Origin: Prasinococcaceae sp. CCMP 1430
Taxonomy: Eukaryota; Prasinodermophyta; Palmophyllophyceae; Prasinococcales; Prasinococcaceae
Direction: 5' to 3'
NCBI GenBank assembly: GCA_013416795.1
Contig: RQSC01001202.1
Location: 132,527 to 165,208, forward strand
Length of the DNA stretch: 32,682 bases
Position numbers and translations under genes: made by a program. Numbering within the stretch: the stretch's first letter is position 1; each line of letters begins with the position of its first letter. Of this stretch, positions 1-8,451 are shown piece after piece. The notes under the pieces are model-generated. The model saw nothing but the letters and a program-made list of their open reading frames with translations, did no database searches and was not told the origin of the DNA.

Positions 1-83
1 GGCGCTGCGCTCGGCGGCAGGCGCTCGCGGCGCCACTCGAGGCGCCCGAGGCGCCCAGCGAGCAGCCGGGGAGCAGGCGGCGC

Positions 84-119
84 GTGAGCGTGGGCGTGAG
101 CGTGGGCGTGAGCGCGAGC
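84..119. repeat. 12-bp tandem repeat upstream of ANP32 gene
   Basis: The 12-base unit GTGAGCGTGGGC starts at 84 and repeats at 96, with a degenerate third copy from 108. It lies in the 5' flank of the ANP32-like gene. No function can be read from it. Confidence 0.7.
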
Positions 120-145
120 GTGCGCACGCGCCTTGGGTCGCGCCG

Positions 146-177
146 AGGGGGAGGGTGGGGGTGGGGGTTGGGGGGCG
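146..177 (+). promoter_or_regulatory. G-rich tract, quadruplex-capable, upstream of ANP32 ATG
   Basis: Runs of five, three, five, five and six G separated by one or two bases end 53 bases before the ATG at 231. The pattern meets the usual G-quadruplex rule of four or more G-runs with short loops. Similar coding-strand G tracts precede the starts of several other genes here, so it may be a promoter or 5'-UTR element. That role is inferred. Confidence 0.45.
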
Positions 178-230
178 CCGCACGCGGGCGCGCAGCGGCG
201 GCGGGGGCGGCGTTCTCCGCGCCGGGCGCG

Positions 231-1912
231 ATGGAGGCCGCCATCCAACGAGAGCTCGCGGCGGCAGACCAGCAGGGCGCCGAATGCGAGTACATGAACC
301 TCGACTCGCGCTTCGTCCAGGCGCGCGTGGAGGGCCTCGACGGGCTTACCGGCCTGCAGGAGCTCTCGCTCGCCAACTGCGGCCTGCAGTCGCTCGAAGG
401 CTTCCCAGCGCTCAGCCAGCTCACCAAGGTCACGCTCTCGGACAACAAGGTGAGGCAGTCGCGGCCGTGGGCGCCCGCGCGCGGCCGTGGGCGGGGTTGA
501 GGAGGCGAGAAGGCCTGCCCAGCGCGCCAGTGCGCCGCGGCCCCGCCCCGGATTGCTTCGATCGCGCAGCTGCGCCCGGCGCCGCCCATGCCTGGCGCGC
601 GGACGCGATGGAATGCCTCCTGCGGCGCGATCGGCCGCGCGTGCGGACGCGCGCGCTGCGCCTCGCGATGCAAGCTCGGCCGCGGGTCGACCGCCGTCAA
701 CTCGCCACCTGACGCATCGCACCTCGCTATGCCCCGCCCTCCCATACTCCCCCTCGTGTAGATCACCGGCGGGCTCGAGCCACTCGCCGAGTGCAAAGCA
801 CTCATGCAGCTTGACCTCAGCGGCAACAGGATCGCGAGCATCGACGACCTCAAGCCGCTGGTACGCAAAGCCTTGCGCGCGCGCGCGTCGCATGCGTTTG
901 AGCGCGGTCGAGCACGACTCGGTCGCTCTCACCCAGGGGCCGCCGCGCGCGTGTGCGCCCGCTGGCCGGGGGGCACGCACGCCTGGGCGACCGCAGCGCG
1001 CGTACGCCCAGGGCGCAGCGGCGCCGCAGGGGTGCAACCCTAAATGCGGGTTGTACCCCAACCCGCCCCAGTGTGCTGGACGGCCGCGCGCGAGGCTGCC
1101 CAAGAGGCTCAGCTGCGCGAGGCGCCTGCCCTTCCGTCCGCAGAACGTGCTGTGGCTGACGCTGGCGTTGAACGATGCCCCCTTTTCCGCGCCTCATCCG
1201 CCCACCCACCCATCCCCACCCGCGCTCCTCGGCAGGCATCGCTCCAGCTCAAGTCGCTCGACCTCGAGGAGTGCCCCGTGGCATCCGGGGCGACATATCG
1301 GGAGGATGTGTACGCGCTGCTGCCCGGGCTGATGTTCCTCGACCGCAAGGACCGCGAGGGTGTCGAGGTTGAAGACGATGAGTCTGATGAAGAGGACGAT
1401 GAGGAGGATGTCGAAGAGGACGAGGACGACGAGGACGGCTTCATGGAGGGTGATGACGACGACGACGAGGAGGATGAGGACGACGAGGAGGAGGTTGAGG
1501 AGCCATACGAGGAGGAGGGCGGGCCTGAGGGCGACAGCCAGGAGGAGGACGAAGAGGAGGAGGAGGAGGAGGACGACGACGATGAGGTGCGATCGAGCGC
1601 GCGCGCGCGCGGCAGCTGCGCGCACGATTCGCGCACATGCGGGCGCCCGTCAGTCAGGCTTGTGCGCGGCGCCCCCGCGTGCGTGGCAACGCGCTGACTT
1701 GTGCGTCCCGCGCAAAGGACGACGAGGAGGAGCCTGGCACTGCTGGCTTCCTCGGCGACTATGATGACGACGACGAGGACGAGGGCTTTGATCCCGCTGC
1801 CGCGCCTGGGGAGGACGACGAGGACGACGACGAGGACGACGACGATGGCAGCGGCGGCGGTGACGACGACGACGACGACGAACCCGCCGCCAAGCGCCAG
1901 AAGGACTCGTGA
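231..1912 (+). CDS. ANP32-like acidic leucine-rich nuclear phosphoprotein
   Basis: Four exons (231..449, 762..860, 1236..1586, 1718..1912) joined in phase 0 give 287 aa. All introns are GT-AG. Residues about 1-150 form short LRRs followed by the family's C-terminal cap (LKSLDLEEC, then YREDVYALLPGLMFLD, matching the LKSLDL...YRxxVxxLLPxLxxLD pattern of ANP32). Residues about 150-280 are almost pure Asp/Glu, and the chain ends with a basic AAKRQKDS, a likely nuclear signal. ANP32 proteins are nuclear histone-chaperone, phosphatase-inhibitor and mRNA-export adaptor proteins; that role is assigned by family. The ATG at 231 is the first in frame that precedes the LRRs, in an ATGG context. The third intron (1587-1717) interrupts the acidic tail. 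Family identity is strong; the exact splice sites are inferred from reading-frame continuity. Confidence 0.88.
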
Positions 1913-3230
1913 GTGCTCGCGGCCGTGCCTGCCCGCGCCGCGGCTGCTTTAGTGTGGGAGCCGCGGCGGAGCAGGCAGCGCGTGTGGCACAGGTCCGATC
2001 GCGCCAGATGCACACTGCGCGCGCTCGCGCGCGTTGGCAATACTATCAGTGATGCGTACGTTGCGGTCCTCCACAGGGCGGCGGCGCGAGGCCGCGCCTG
2101 CGCTGTGCGTACGTTGCAGCTCTCCTCCCATCGCCCCTCTCTCGCGCGCGCTCGATCGACTACAGCCGCCCCCGCACCGCCCTCCCCCCCGCCTGCCCCT
2201 CTCCGCCCGTCCTCGCACCTGCCGGCGTCCGCGCCCCTCTCCCCCCTCTGGCGCGTGCCGGCGCGCCCACTCGCATCGGACGGCCGCGACGGCGTCCGCT
2301 GCGTCTTTGCCCCCTCGTGTGCTTCGCCCCGCGCCGAGCGGCCGAGTGGGAACGGCCGACACGCGCGCCACTGCCAACTCCGCACCCAACGCCAACGCGG
2401 AGGGGCGCTCGCTCTGTCGCGTCTTTTCCCCCGTTCGCGTTCGCGTTCGCCTGCGCGCGCTGGTTTGTTTGCATTCGAATTCGCGAATGCATACGCGTTT
2501 GCGTGTGCGCGCGCTCGTCCTCGGCCGCCGCGCGCGCTGGGCTGGGTCGCCGCCCCCATTCCGCTACAGTGTCGGCCGGCTCCCCTCCGGCGAGGGGACC
2601 CGTCGGTCGCGGCGCGTGTGCCCTGGTTGGTGGGTCGGGGCCTCTATACCGTACACGCACCATCCCTGGGTCGGGTTGGGCCTGCCCCCCCCGCCTTTCT
2701 TTCCCTTTTCCGCGCGGCCGCGTGCCGGGGGTTCTCCCATGTTTGCAGGGGGCGTCACTCCCACGGCCAGGCGCGGCACGCCTGCGCGGTGATGGGGGCG
2801 GGCGGGGCGCGCGGACAGGCCGGCAAGGGCGAGCGCGCATCGGACGCCGCGCGCAGGAGCGGGAGCGGGAGCAGGAGCGGGGCGGGGCAAGACGGGGTGG
2901 GGCAAGACGGGGGGCACGCGCGCCACAGGGTGCGCGTGCGAACCGATTCAGGCGCTACGAAGGGGACGGGGAGGACCTCGGCGGGCGGAGTTGCCGGGCC
3001 GGCGCGCGAGCGAGAAGGGGGAGGCGGGCACGGGGGGGTTGGCCACGCGGCGGGGCGGCGAGCGCGGCGTTCTCGCTCGAAAGCGCGCACGAACGCGCCA
3101 GGGTGTCGGCGCGCCAGTCGGACGAGCGTGCGCGGCCGCTCCGGCGTCCCGCGAGCGAGCGCGGTCTCGACGCACTTCCAGACAGCGTGCGGGGGAAGGG
3201 AAACACGAGGGCGGGGGCGGCACGCGATCG
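1913..3230. other. Intergenic region with no convincing gene
   Basis: About 1.3 kb between two genes on the + strand. Long open frames exist on both strands, but they are Arg/Ala/Pro-rich, match no family and look like a product of high GC. The region contains a TTCGCG-type hexamer run near 2432-2450, a 7-bp inverted repeat at 2471-2490 (GCATTCG / CGAATGC), and a duplicated 15-mer at 2884-2913. It presumably holds the 3' end of the ANP32 gene and the promoter of the next gene. Confidence 0.5.
2884..2913. repeat. Two tandem copies of a 15-bp G-rich unit
   Basis: GGGGCAAGACGGGGT (2884-2898) is followed directly by GGGGCAAGACGGGGG (2899-2913). It is preceded by GGGAGC-type repeats from about 2862. 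It lies in the 5' flank of the RRM gene. Confidence 0.75.
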
Positions 3231-5026
3231 ATGAGCTTTGCCGCGGCGCTCGCTGCGGCCGAGGCCAAGGCCGCGGCCAAGCCCCCGCCCGGCCTCGCCG
3301 CTCCCGAGCCGGCGCCGGCGCAGCTCCGCTTCGGCACGCCGCCCTCAGCCGGGGGCGCCAAGAGGCGCCTTGCGGGTGAGAACGCCGCGAACCTGGGAGG
3401 TGTGGCGGGCGACGGAGCCGAGAATACGCCCCCGCAGGCCTATTCGAGCCTCGCAGGCGACGGTGCGCCGCCTGCGACGCCCACGCACGCTCCGCTCGAG
3501 GTCCCGCGCCGCAGCGCGACCGCCGCGTCGCCCCTCACGCCCCTGAGCGGGACGCCGGAGACGTGCACCGAGCGGCCTGCACCGTACAAGCCACCCATCC
3601 CGACGCGGCGCTCGCTCGCAGAGAGAATGGTTGCAGACGAGGCACTCGCAGCGGCTGAGACCGAGGCAGCGCTCGCCACCTCAACCAACCTCTTCTGCGG
3701 CAACCTCGACCCCAACGTGGACGAAGAGATGCTGTGCGCGCTCTTCATGCCCTTTGGCGAGGTGCTCACCATCAAGATCTTGTGGCCACCCGCTCAGGTC
3801 GGACTGGGACTCCCTGGCATGGCGCCCCACCCCCTGAGCGCCGCGCATAACCCATATGGCGTGGTGTCAGCGCCCGCGCCGTACCGCTCGCCCTCGAGGC
3901 GCCGCCGCAGCAACTGCGGATTCGTCAACTTCGCGCGCCGCGAGGACGCAGCGACGGCCATGGGAGCACTCGCCGGACGTTCGGTGCGCGCGCGCGCGCC
4001 CTGCACGCGCGTGGCATCTTGCGCGCACGCGCCTCGGAACCCAGACGGGTGTCGCGCTCGCCCAATGCCCGTGTCGCGCTAACGCGGTCCCTTCGCCCGC
4101 GCGCCTCGATTTCTTCTGCATTTGCGCGGTCGTAGTTCTGCGGCCAGCGGCTGCGCATCAAATGGGCTCGCCCGCACGAAGCGCCACCGATGCCGCCACT
4201 GGAAGCTTTGCAGGTTGAAGACGCGACCGCGACCCAGCCAGCACCCACCGGGGCAGCAGGACTGGCCGTGGGCGCACAGGGCGCGGCGATGCATCTCGCA
4301 GCCATGCAGGGGGCAATTTCTGGTGCCGGGATCACGGCAGGTACGATGGACGCGCAGCCGATGATGGTTGACTTTTCCGGTGCCTTGCAAATGGGGGCGA
4401 CGGTGATGCTGCCGAATGGGATCGAGGTGCCTGCCGTCTCAGCGGTGGCGCTCGAGGCGCAGCAGGCGCGGATTGCTGCAGCGCAGCACGCGCACGCGCA
4501 GATGGCCGCCGCCCATCAGCAGGCGCAGATGCAGGCAATGCACGCGTCTCCTCCCGCATTCCACACGCCCATTGTTGCGGGCGCGCCGTACAAATTGACT
4601 TCGGCCATGCTCGAGGCTGGCGGTTCTGCCATCGCCGCCGCTGCCAGGCTGCGGGAGGCGGCCAAGGCGCTTCCCCCCGCCGATCCGCCCAACCCGAATG
4701 CGGCGTACCGCCCTCCCCATCTCCGGCGCGCCGCGAATGCGCAGGCTGCCCCCGCCGACGTGGATGGCAATGCACAGACCGATGGGGTAGGCGGGCTGGA
4801 AGAGGGCGAGATTCCGGACGCGCCGGCTGGGGGCGTCACATCGACCACCTCCGAGTCGGATGCGCCGAGCGCGCATCGCAGTACTGCTGTCCCTGAGAGC
4901 CCGCCGGACAGTGGCCACGTGCCCACGCAGGGGGCAGCGCTTCAAGCCGACGCTGCGAACGACTGCCCGGCGCGGGCGGGCATGGCAACGGCGAGCGCGA
5001 GCTTTTACCGTGAGGCGCTCTCTTGA
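3231..5026 (+). CDS. U2SURP/SR140-like RRM protein
   Basis: Two exons (3231..3983, 4136..5026) joined in phase 0 give 547 aa. The RRM spans about residues 153-262 and crosses the intron: RNP2-like LFCGNL, then PNVDEEMLCALF, IKILWP, RNP1-like NCGFVNFARREDAATAM, and after the intron FCGQRLRIKWARP. The combination of NEEMLC-type text, a 'WP' after the second strand, and NCGFV is characteristic of the SR140/U2SURP RRM, a U2 snRNP-associated spliceosome protein. An insertion of about 40 residues rich in Pro, Ser and Arg separates 'ILWP' from 'NCGF'. The N-terminal 150 residues are Ala/Pro-rich, and the C-terminal half is Ala/Gln/His-rich with YRPPHLRR. No SURP module or CID follows the RRM, as they do in animal and plant homologues. 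Assignment to this RRM family is fairly sure; orthology is not. Confidence 0.75.
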
Positions 5027-5640
5027 TCTTGGCCTCGCACTGCACAGGTTGCCTACTCCTCACCATTGACGACTCGAAGGACGCAGAGGGCGCGCAGGCG
5101 CACACCTTTGGAGCTAACAAGTCACCGGGCGGCCGCGAGCGAGCGAGTCGGCATGTACGAAGTACTTCGGAGAACTTGCGTAAAGTACGCCACGCCGAAC
5201 CTCAGGCGAAGAGGCCCCACCCAGACGGCTCGAAAGCATCAATCGCGCGCTCACTCACATCGACCGAAGGAACTCTCGGCGGGCAGCAGCAAGGCCCGAA
5301 CCACACAGTCATTGTACAGATCTCCGAAGGCCAAGGTACCGACGTCGCAACAGACGCGCGCGCGCTCGAACCTATACGATACTCCACCACACCAACGAAC
5401 GGTGGGCAATGCGCAGCATCCTGATCGTACACTGCATCAATCGTAATGACGCCGCCGTGACTATTCCACGGCTTCGACAGAAGCACTGCGGGTACTGCAG
5501 GATGCAAGGGCGCCATACCTAGCTAGGTAGCTAGCTAGACCAGCCACACTGGCCGTGTCGGTGCGGCCGGGGGCATGCACCGCGGACCGAAAGCACATGA
5601 ACACTTATTAGATTAATTAACACGAGGCCCCGTCTCCTCC
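5027..5640. other. Convergent intergenic region of lower GC, 3' ends of two genes
   Basis: This lies between the stop codons of the RRM gene (+) and the desaturase gene (-). It contains a perfect 12-base palindrome CGAAGTACTTCG (5158-5169), a CTAG-tetramer repeat (5518-5538), and an AT-rich patch (about 5602-5622) just beyond the desaturase stop, plausibly part of its 3' UTR. A 104-codon ATG-initiated frame on the minus strand (5516 to 5202) has a less biased composition but matches no family I recognise. Confidence 0.5.
5518..5538. repeat. CTAG-tetramer repeat
   Basis: CTAGCTAGGTAGCTAGCTAG lies within 5518-5538 and is largely self-complementary. It stands out from the surrounding GC-rich DNA and lies in a 3'-flanking region between convergent genes. 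Confidence 0.7.
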
Positions 5641-7032
5641 CTAGGCCATGGCAGCCGCGGCCTGGGGCGCCGGTGCCCCGTCGCCCGAGGCACCCCACAC
5701 GTCCGTGCGATTCATGTCCTGCAGCAGGCTGACGTGCGATCGTAGCGCGTGCCAGAGGCTGGGCTGCCTGTGGTAGGGGATGCCAAACTCCTCACACGTC
5801 TGCTCGAAGATCGGCCGCAGCTCGCCGTAGTGAGTGGGGTCGATCTGGGGGTACACATGGTGCACGACCTGCGAGTTCAGGCCGATGGAGGCCAGCGTTT
5901 GCACCACGCCGCCGTTGCCCCAGTCAAGGGAGTGGCGAACTTGCATCTCAGCCCACTCGAAACGCTCGCCCTCGGGTGGCTCCTCGAAGCACGGCGGCTG
6001 GATGTGGCTCACCTGCGAGAACACGTAGTACACCGCCCCATGTATGAAGAGCGGGAGCGTGGCGAACGCCAGCGCCTTCAACGTCAGGCCGTGCAGAGCG
6101 AACGGCGCGACCCACAGCACCGACGCCACCAGCGCGCGCCCGAGCCACAACCTCGCCACATCTGATCGGGAGAGCGCCACCAGCGGCACGCGCCCAAGGA
6201 AGGAGCCGCGCGAGAGCATCTCAGTGGATTCGAACATGCTTGGATACACCGTCGTGAGCAGCCCCATGATCGGCAGCCACGCCTTCCACGCCCCGAAGGT
6301 GGGGCGCCAGGGCTCGGCTGCGTGGCAGCGGAAGCCGTAGAAGGCGTTGTCCGCCGCGCCTCCGCCGACTTGCAGCACGCTCGCGCCGCCTGAGCCGGTG
6401 AAGTGATCCAGGTCGGGATCCCTCTCGACGACGTTCGTGTGCGAGTGGTGACCGATGACGTGCTGGTGCAGCCACGCGGTGGGTTCCATGTGCACGCCGC
6501 CCAGCGCCGCGAGCGCTCCATTCACGCGCGGGCTGACGCTCAGCGACCAGTGCATGCCGTCGTGGAGGAGGCTTGAGGGACCCAGCCAGTAGAGCAGCGG
6601 CATGGCGAGCATTGCAGCCCAGCTGCCCGCGAGGAAGCCCGCGAGCGACGCGGCCCACGCAACGGTGGCGGCGCCGAGCCACGCCCACTTCCACGCGGGC
6701 GCCTTGTGCGCGGTCGACACGGTGCCGCCGCGCACGCGCTCGCGCCTCGCCTGCTTGCGCTCGAAGTGGGCGCGCACCCTGCGGTTGAGCGCGTCGTGGA
6801 AGGGCGTCGACCTCCACTCCCACTCGTCCTCGTAGTCCGCGTCGCCCGGGGCGGCGTCCTCGACGTAGTACCGGTCGAGCACCGCCTGTGCGCTGTCGGA
6901 GAGGCTGTGGTACGACCTGAAGAGCGCCGTCGCGGAGCGCCCCTGCGCGGCGAGGATGGCATCGCGCCCGCCCGGGTGGGCGTCGACGTAGTCCGTGACG
7001 TCGTAGCGCTTGTTGTCGATCGTCCACAGCAC
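5641..7032 (-). CDS. Cytochrome-b5 front-end fatty acid desaturase (5' end unresolved)
   Basis: The uninterrupted frame covers 463 codons. Numbering from 7032, it shows a cytochrome b5 heme motif HPGG (19-22) with second heme His in SYHS (H42), and three desaturase histidine boxes: HDGMH (157-161), HVIGHH (191-196) and QVVHH (388-392). Gln in the third box is the hallmark of front-end desaturases that insert a double bond between an existing one and the carboxyl end of long-chain polyunsaturated acids, in the ER membrane with electrons from the fused b5. The HVxGHHxxTN and DPDLD text may suggest a delta-5 or delta-4 type, but regiospecificity cannot be read. The frame has no ATG before the b5 domain: it opens at a GTG, an in-frame stop lies at 7099-7101, and the first b5 strand and helix are missing. 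An upstream exon, or loss of one, is implied. Confidence 0.85.
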   Translation of the reverse strand: MLWTIDNKRYDVTDYVDAHPGGRDAILAAQGRSATALFRSYHSLSDSAQAVLDRYYVEDAAPGDADYEDEWEWRSTPFHDALNRRVRAHFERKQARRERVRGGTVSTAHKAPAWKWAWLGAATVAWAASLAGFLAGSWAAMLAMPLLYWLGPSSLLHDGMHWSLSVSPRVNGALAALGGVHMEPTAWLHQHVIGHHSHTNVVERDPDLDHFTGSGGASVLQVGGGAADNAFYGFRCHAAEPWRPTFGAWKAWLPIMGLLTTVYPSMFESTEMLSRGSFLGRVPLVALSRSDVARLWLGRALVASVLWVAPFALHGLTLKALAFATLPLFIHGAVYYVFSQVSHIQPPCFEEPPEGERFEWAEMQVRHSLDWGNGGVVQTLASIGLNSQVVHHVYPQIDPTHYGELRPIFEQTCEEFGIPYHRQPSLWHALRSHVSLLQDMNRTDVWGASGDGAPAPQAAAAMA

Positions 7033-7131
7033 GCGCGCGGCCGCGGCCCGAATCGGATTCTGGTTCTGATTTTTGAATGATTATTAATTTTTTTTTTGTC
7101 ACGTCCACTGTGCATTGTGCGGCCTCCGGTT

Positions 7132-7281
7132 GGGAGTGTCCAAACACTCACGGAACACTTAGGGGGTAGAGTGAAAACACTTCAGCACTTCGAGGGTAGA
7201 GTGAAAACACTTCAGAAAAGTTTGGGTGGGAGTCAGGGGTTATTGCAACACTCAGGGGAAAAGTCAAACACTTGGGGAATG
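7132..7281. repeat. Degenerate ~30-bp minisatellite, about five units
   Basis: Units begin with GGG at 7132, 7162, 7194, 7224 and 7255. The clearest pair (7164-7185 and 7194-7215) shares 22 identical bases, GGGTAGAGTGAAAACACTT followed by CAG. The other units keep the pattern GGG...AGT...AAACACT. It lies directly upstream of the incomplete 5' end of the desaturase gene. Confidence 0.7.
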
Positions 7282-7393
7282 TTTTTGTTTTTGTCCGCCT
7301 TCAGATTCAAAAAAACACTCAATGAATTCCATTTTGACCTCACTCAGCGAACGCACTCCCCAATGCTGTTCATTTGAGGGTGCGGCGAGGGTG

Positions 7394-7412
7394 TTTTTTT
7401 TTTTTTTTTTTT
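7394..7412. repeat. Poly-T tract (19 T)
   Basis: This homopolymer of 19 T borders the AT-rich block. It could be the poly(A) tail of a minus-strand retroposed fragment or a simple promoter tract. No target-site duplication was identified by eye. Confidence 0.85.
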
Positions 7413-8368
7413 AGCCGCGGGCGCGCGCGCGCGCGCTTCCGCGGGTCAGGCCCGGATCCGACCCGGCCATCACTCCGAACGCCGCCGGGCGTCAGACGCA
7501 AACCCTAACATGCGGCGTCGCGCTCCCGTCCGGAAGTCAAAATCAAAATGTGAGAACTTCTTAGATAAAATTGAGGGTGAGGCGGAGAAAACGGAATCGA
7601 AAACGAACCACGAGTTTGGGTTGACCCTAATACGCTGCGCGCAGGCAGCCGTGCGGGAGGAGCTCGGGGCGCACGGCGCACCCCCTCGGCGGCCTCGCGG
7701 CCACAAGTTGGTTCGCGCACCGCCGCGGCGATCCGCCGGCAGGCACGCAGCAGGCGCGTGCTGGGGGGGGTCTTCGCGGCGGGACCTCCGCGCCCCGGCG
7801 CGGACCCGAAATCCGCGCGCGGGCGCGCGCAGGCCCGCCTCGTGAGCCCCGCGAGGGACCCATCCGGATCCGCACGAGGTCAAGCCATCAGTCAAGCAAG
7901 ATGTCGGTCAGGTCTGCCTGCTGCGGCATGGGTTGCTCGGGGGCTGGGCTGGCTTGGCTGGCCGGGCCACACAGCAGCCGCAGGCGGTACGCCCACGAAC
8001 CAAACTGGCCCCCAAAAAACACCCCACCCCACCAACCCGCAAACGAATGGCGCGCGACCCCCCCGCCCCGGGCCAGGGGCTGCGTAGTCTACCCGCGGGA
8101 AAGTAAGGCCTCGATGGGGATGCGATGCCCAGTGCGCGCGCGCGCGCGCGGGGCACGCGCCCGCGCGGTGTGGGGTCGGCTGGGCCTTTTGGGGGGTCCA
8201 GCAGGCCGGCGAGCCGGCTGCACGGGCCTGCAACGCACTCAACTCGGGCGGTGCAGTTTGCAGGCGCTGCGGGGCGGGCGGGGGCGCGGAGGCGCCACTG
8301 TGCGCGCGCCGCGCCCTGCCCGCACCTCCTCACTGGACCCCACGCCTCTCTCCCGACCGCGCGCCGGC

Positions 8369-8391
8369 GGGAGGGGGGGGGAGGGGGGGGG
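8369..8391 (+). promoter_or_regulatory. Poly-G tract upstream of MORC start
   Basis: Two runs of nine G separated by A end 60 bases before the ATG at 8452. This matches the coding-strand G tract seen upstream of several other start codons in the window. A regulatory role is inferred only. Confidence 0.4.
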
Positions 8392-8451
8392 AAGGTTGGC
8401 GACTTGCTTAACCCCGTCCCGCCGTCGAGCCGCGGGGGGGGGCGCGCCGCG

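Larger units (their letters stand above)
7033..8451. other. Divergent region between desaturase and MORC genes, partly AT-rich
   Basis: This is the 1.4 kb between the oppositely oriented desaturase and MORC frames. 7051-7412 is AT-rich against the rest of the window and contains a degenerate minisatellite (7132-7281) and 19 T residues (7394-7412), followed by a GC-alternating tract (about 7420-7436). A second lower-GC patch spans about 7535-7635. G tracts at 8369-8391 and 8436-8443 lie just upstream of the MORC start. No convincing gene was found, and I looked without success on the minus strand for the missing cytochrome b5 exon. Confidence 0.5.

Noticed and set aside
2640-2660. TATA-like CTCTATACCG as promoter of the RRM gene
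   Set aside because: It is nearly 600 bases from the start codon, isolated, and not echoed before other genes here.
1913-3379. 488-codon + strand frame after the ANP32 stop
   Set aside because: It has no ATG-anchored conserved domain, is full of Arg/Ala/Pro/Gly low complexity, and overlaps the real RRM gene start in another frame.
7132-7281. CRISPR-like array
   Set aside because: Units are contiguous and degenerate without unique spacers, and the genome is eukaryotic.
7470-7895. 141-codon minus-strand frame upstream of the desaturase, considered as its missing 5' exon
   Set aside because: It contains no cytochrome b5 N-terminal text (such as EVxxHN before the heme core), and no donor with a suitable phase was found.
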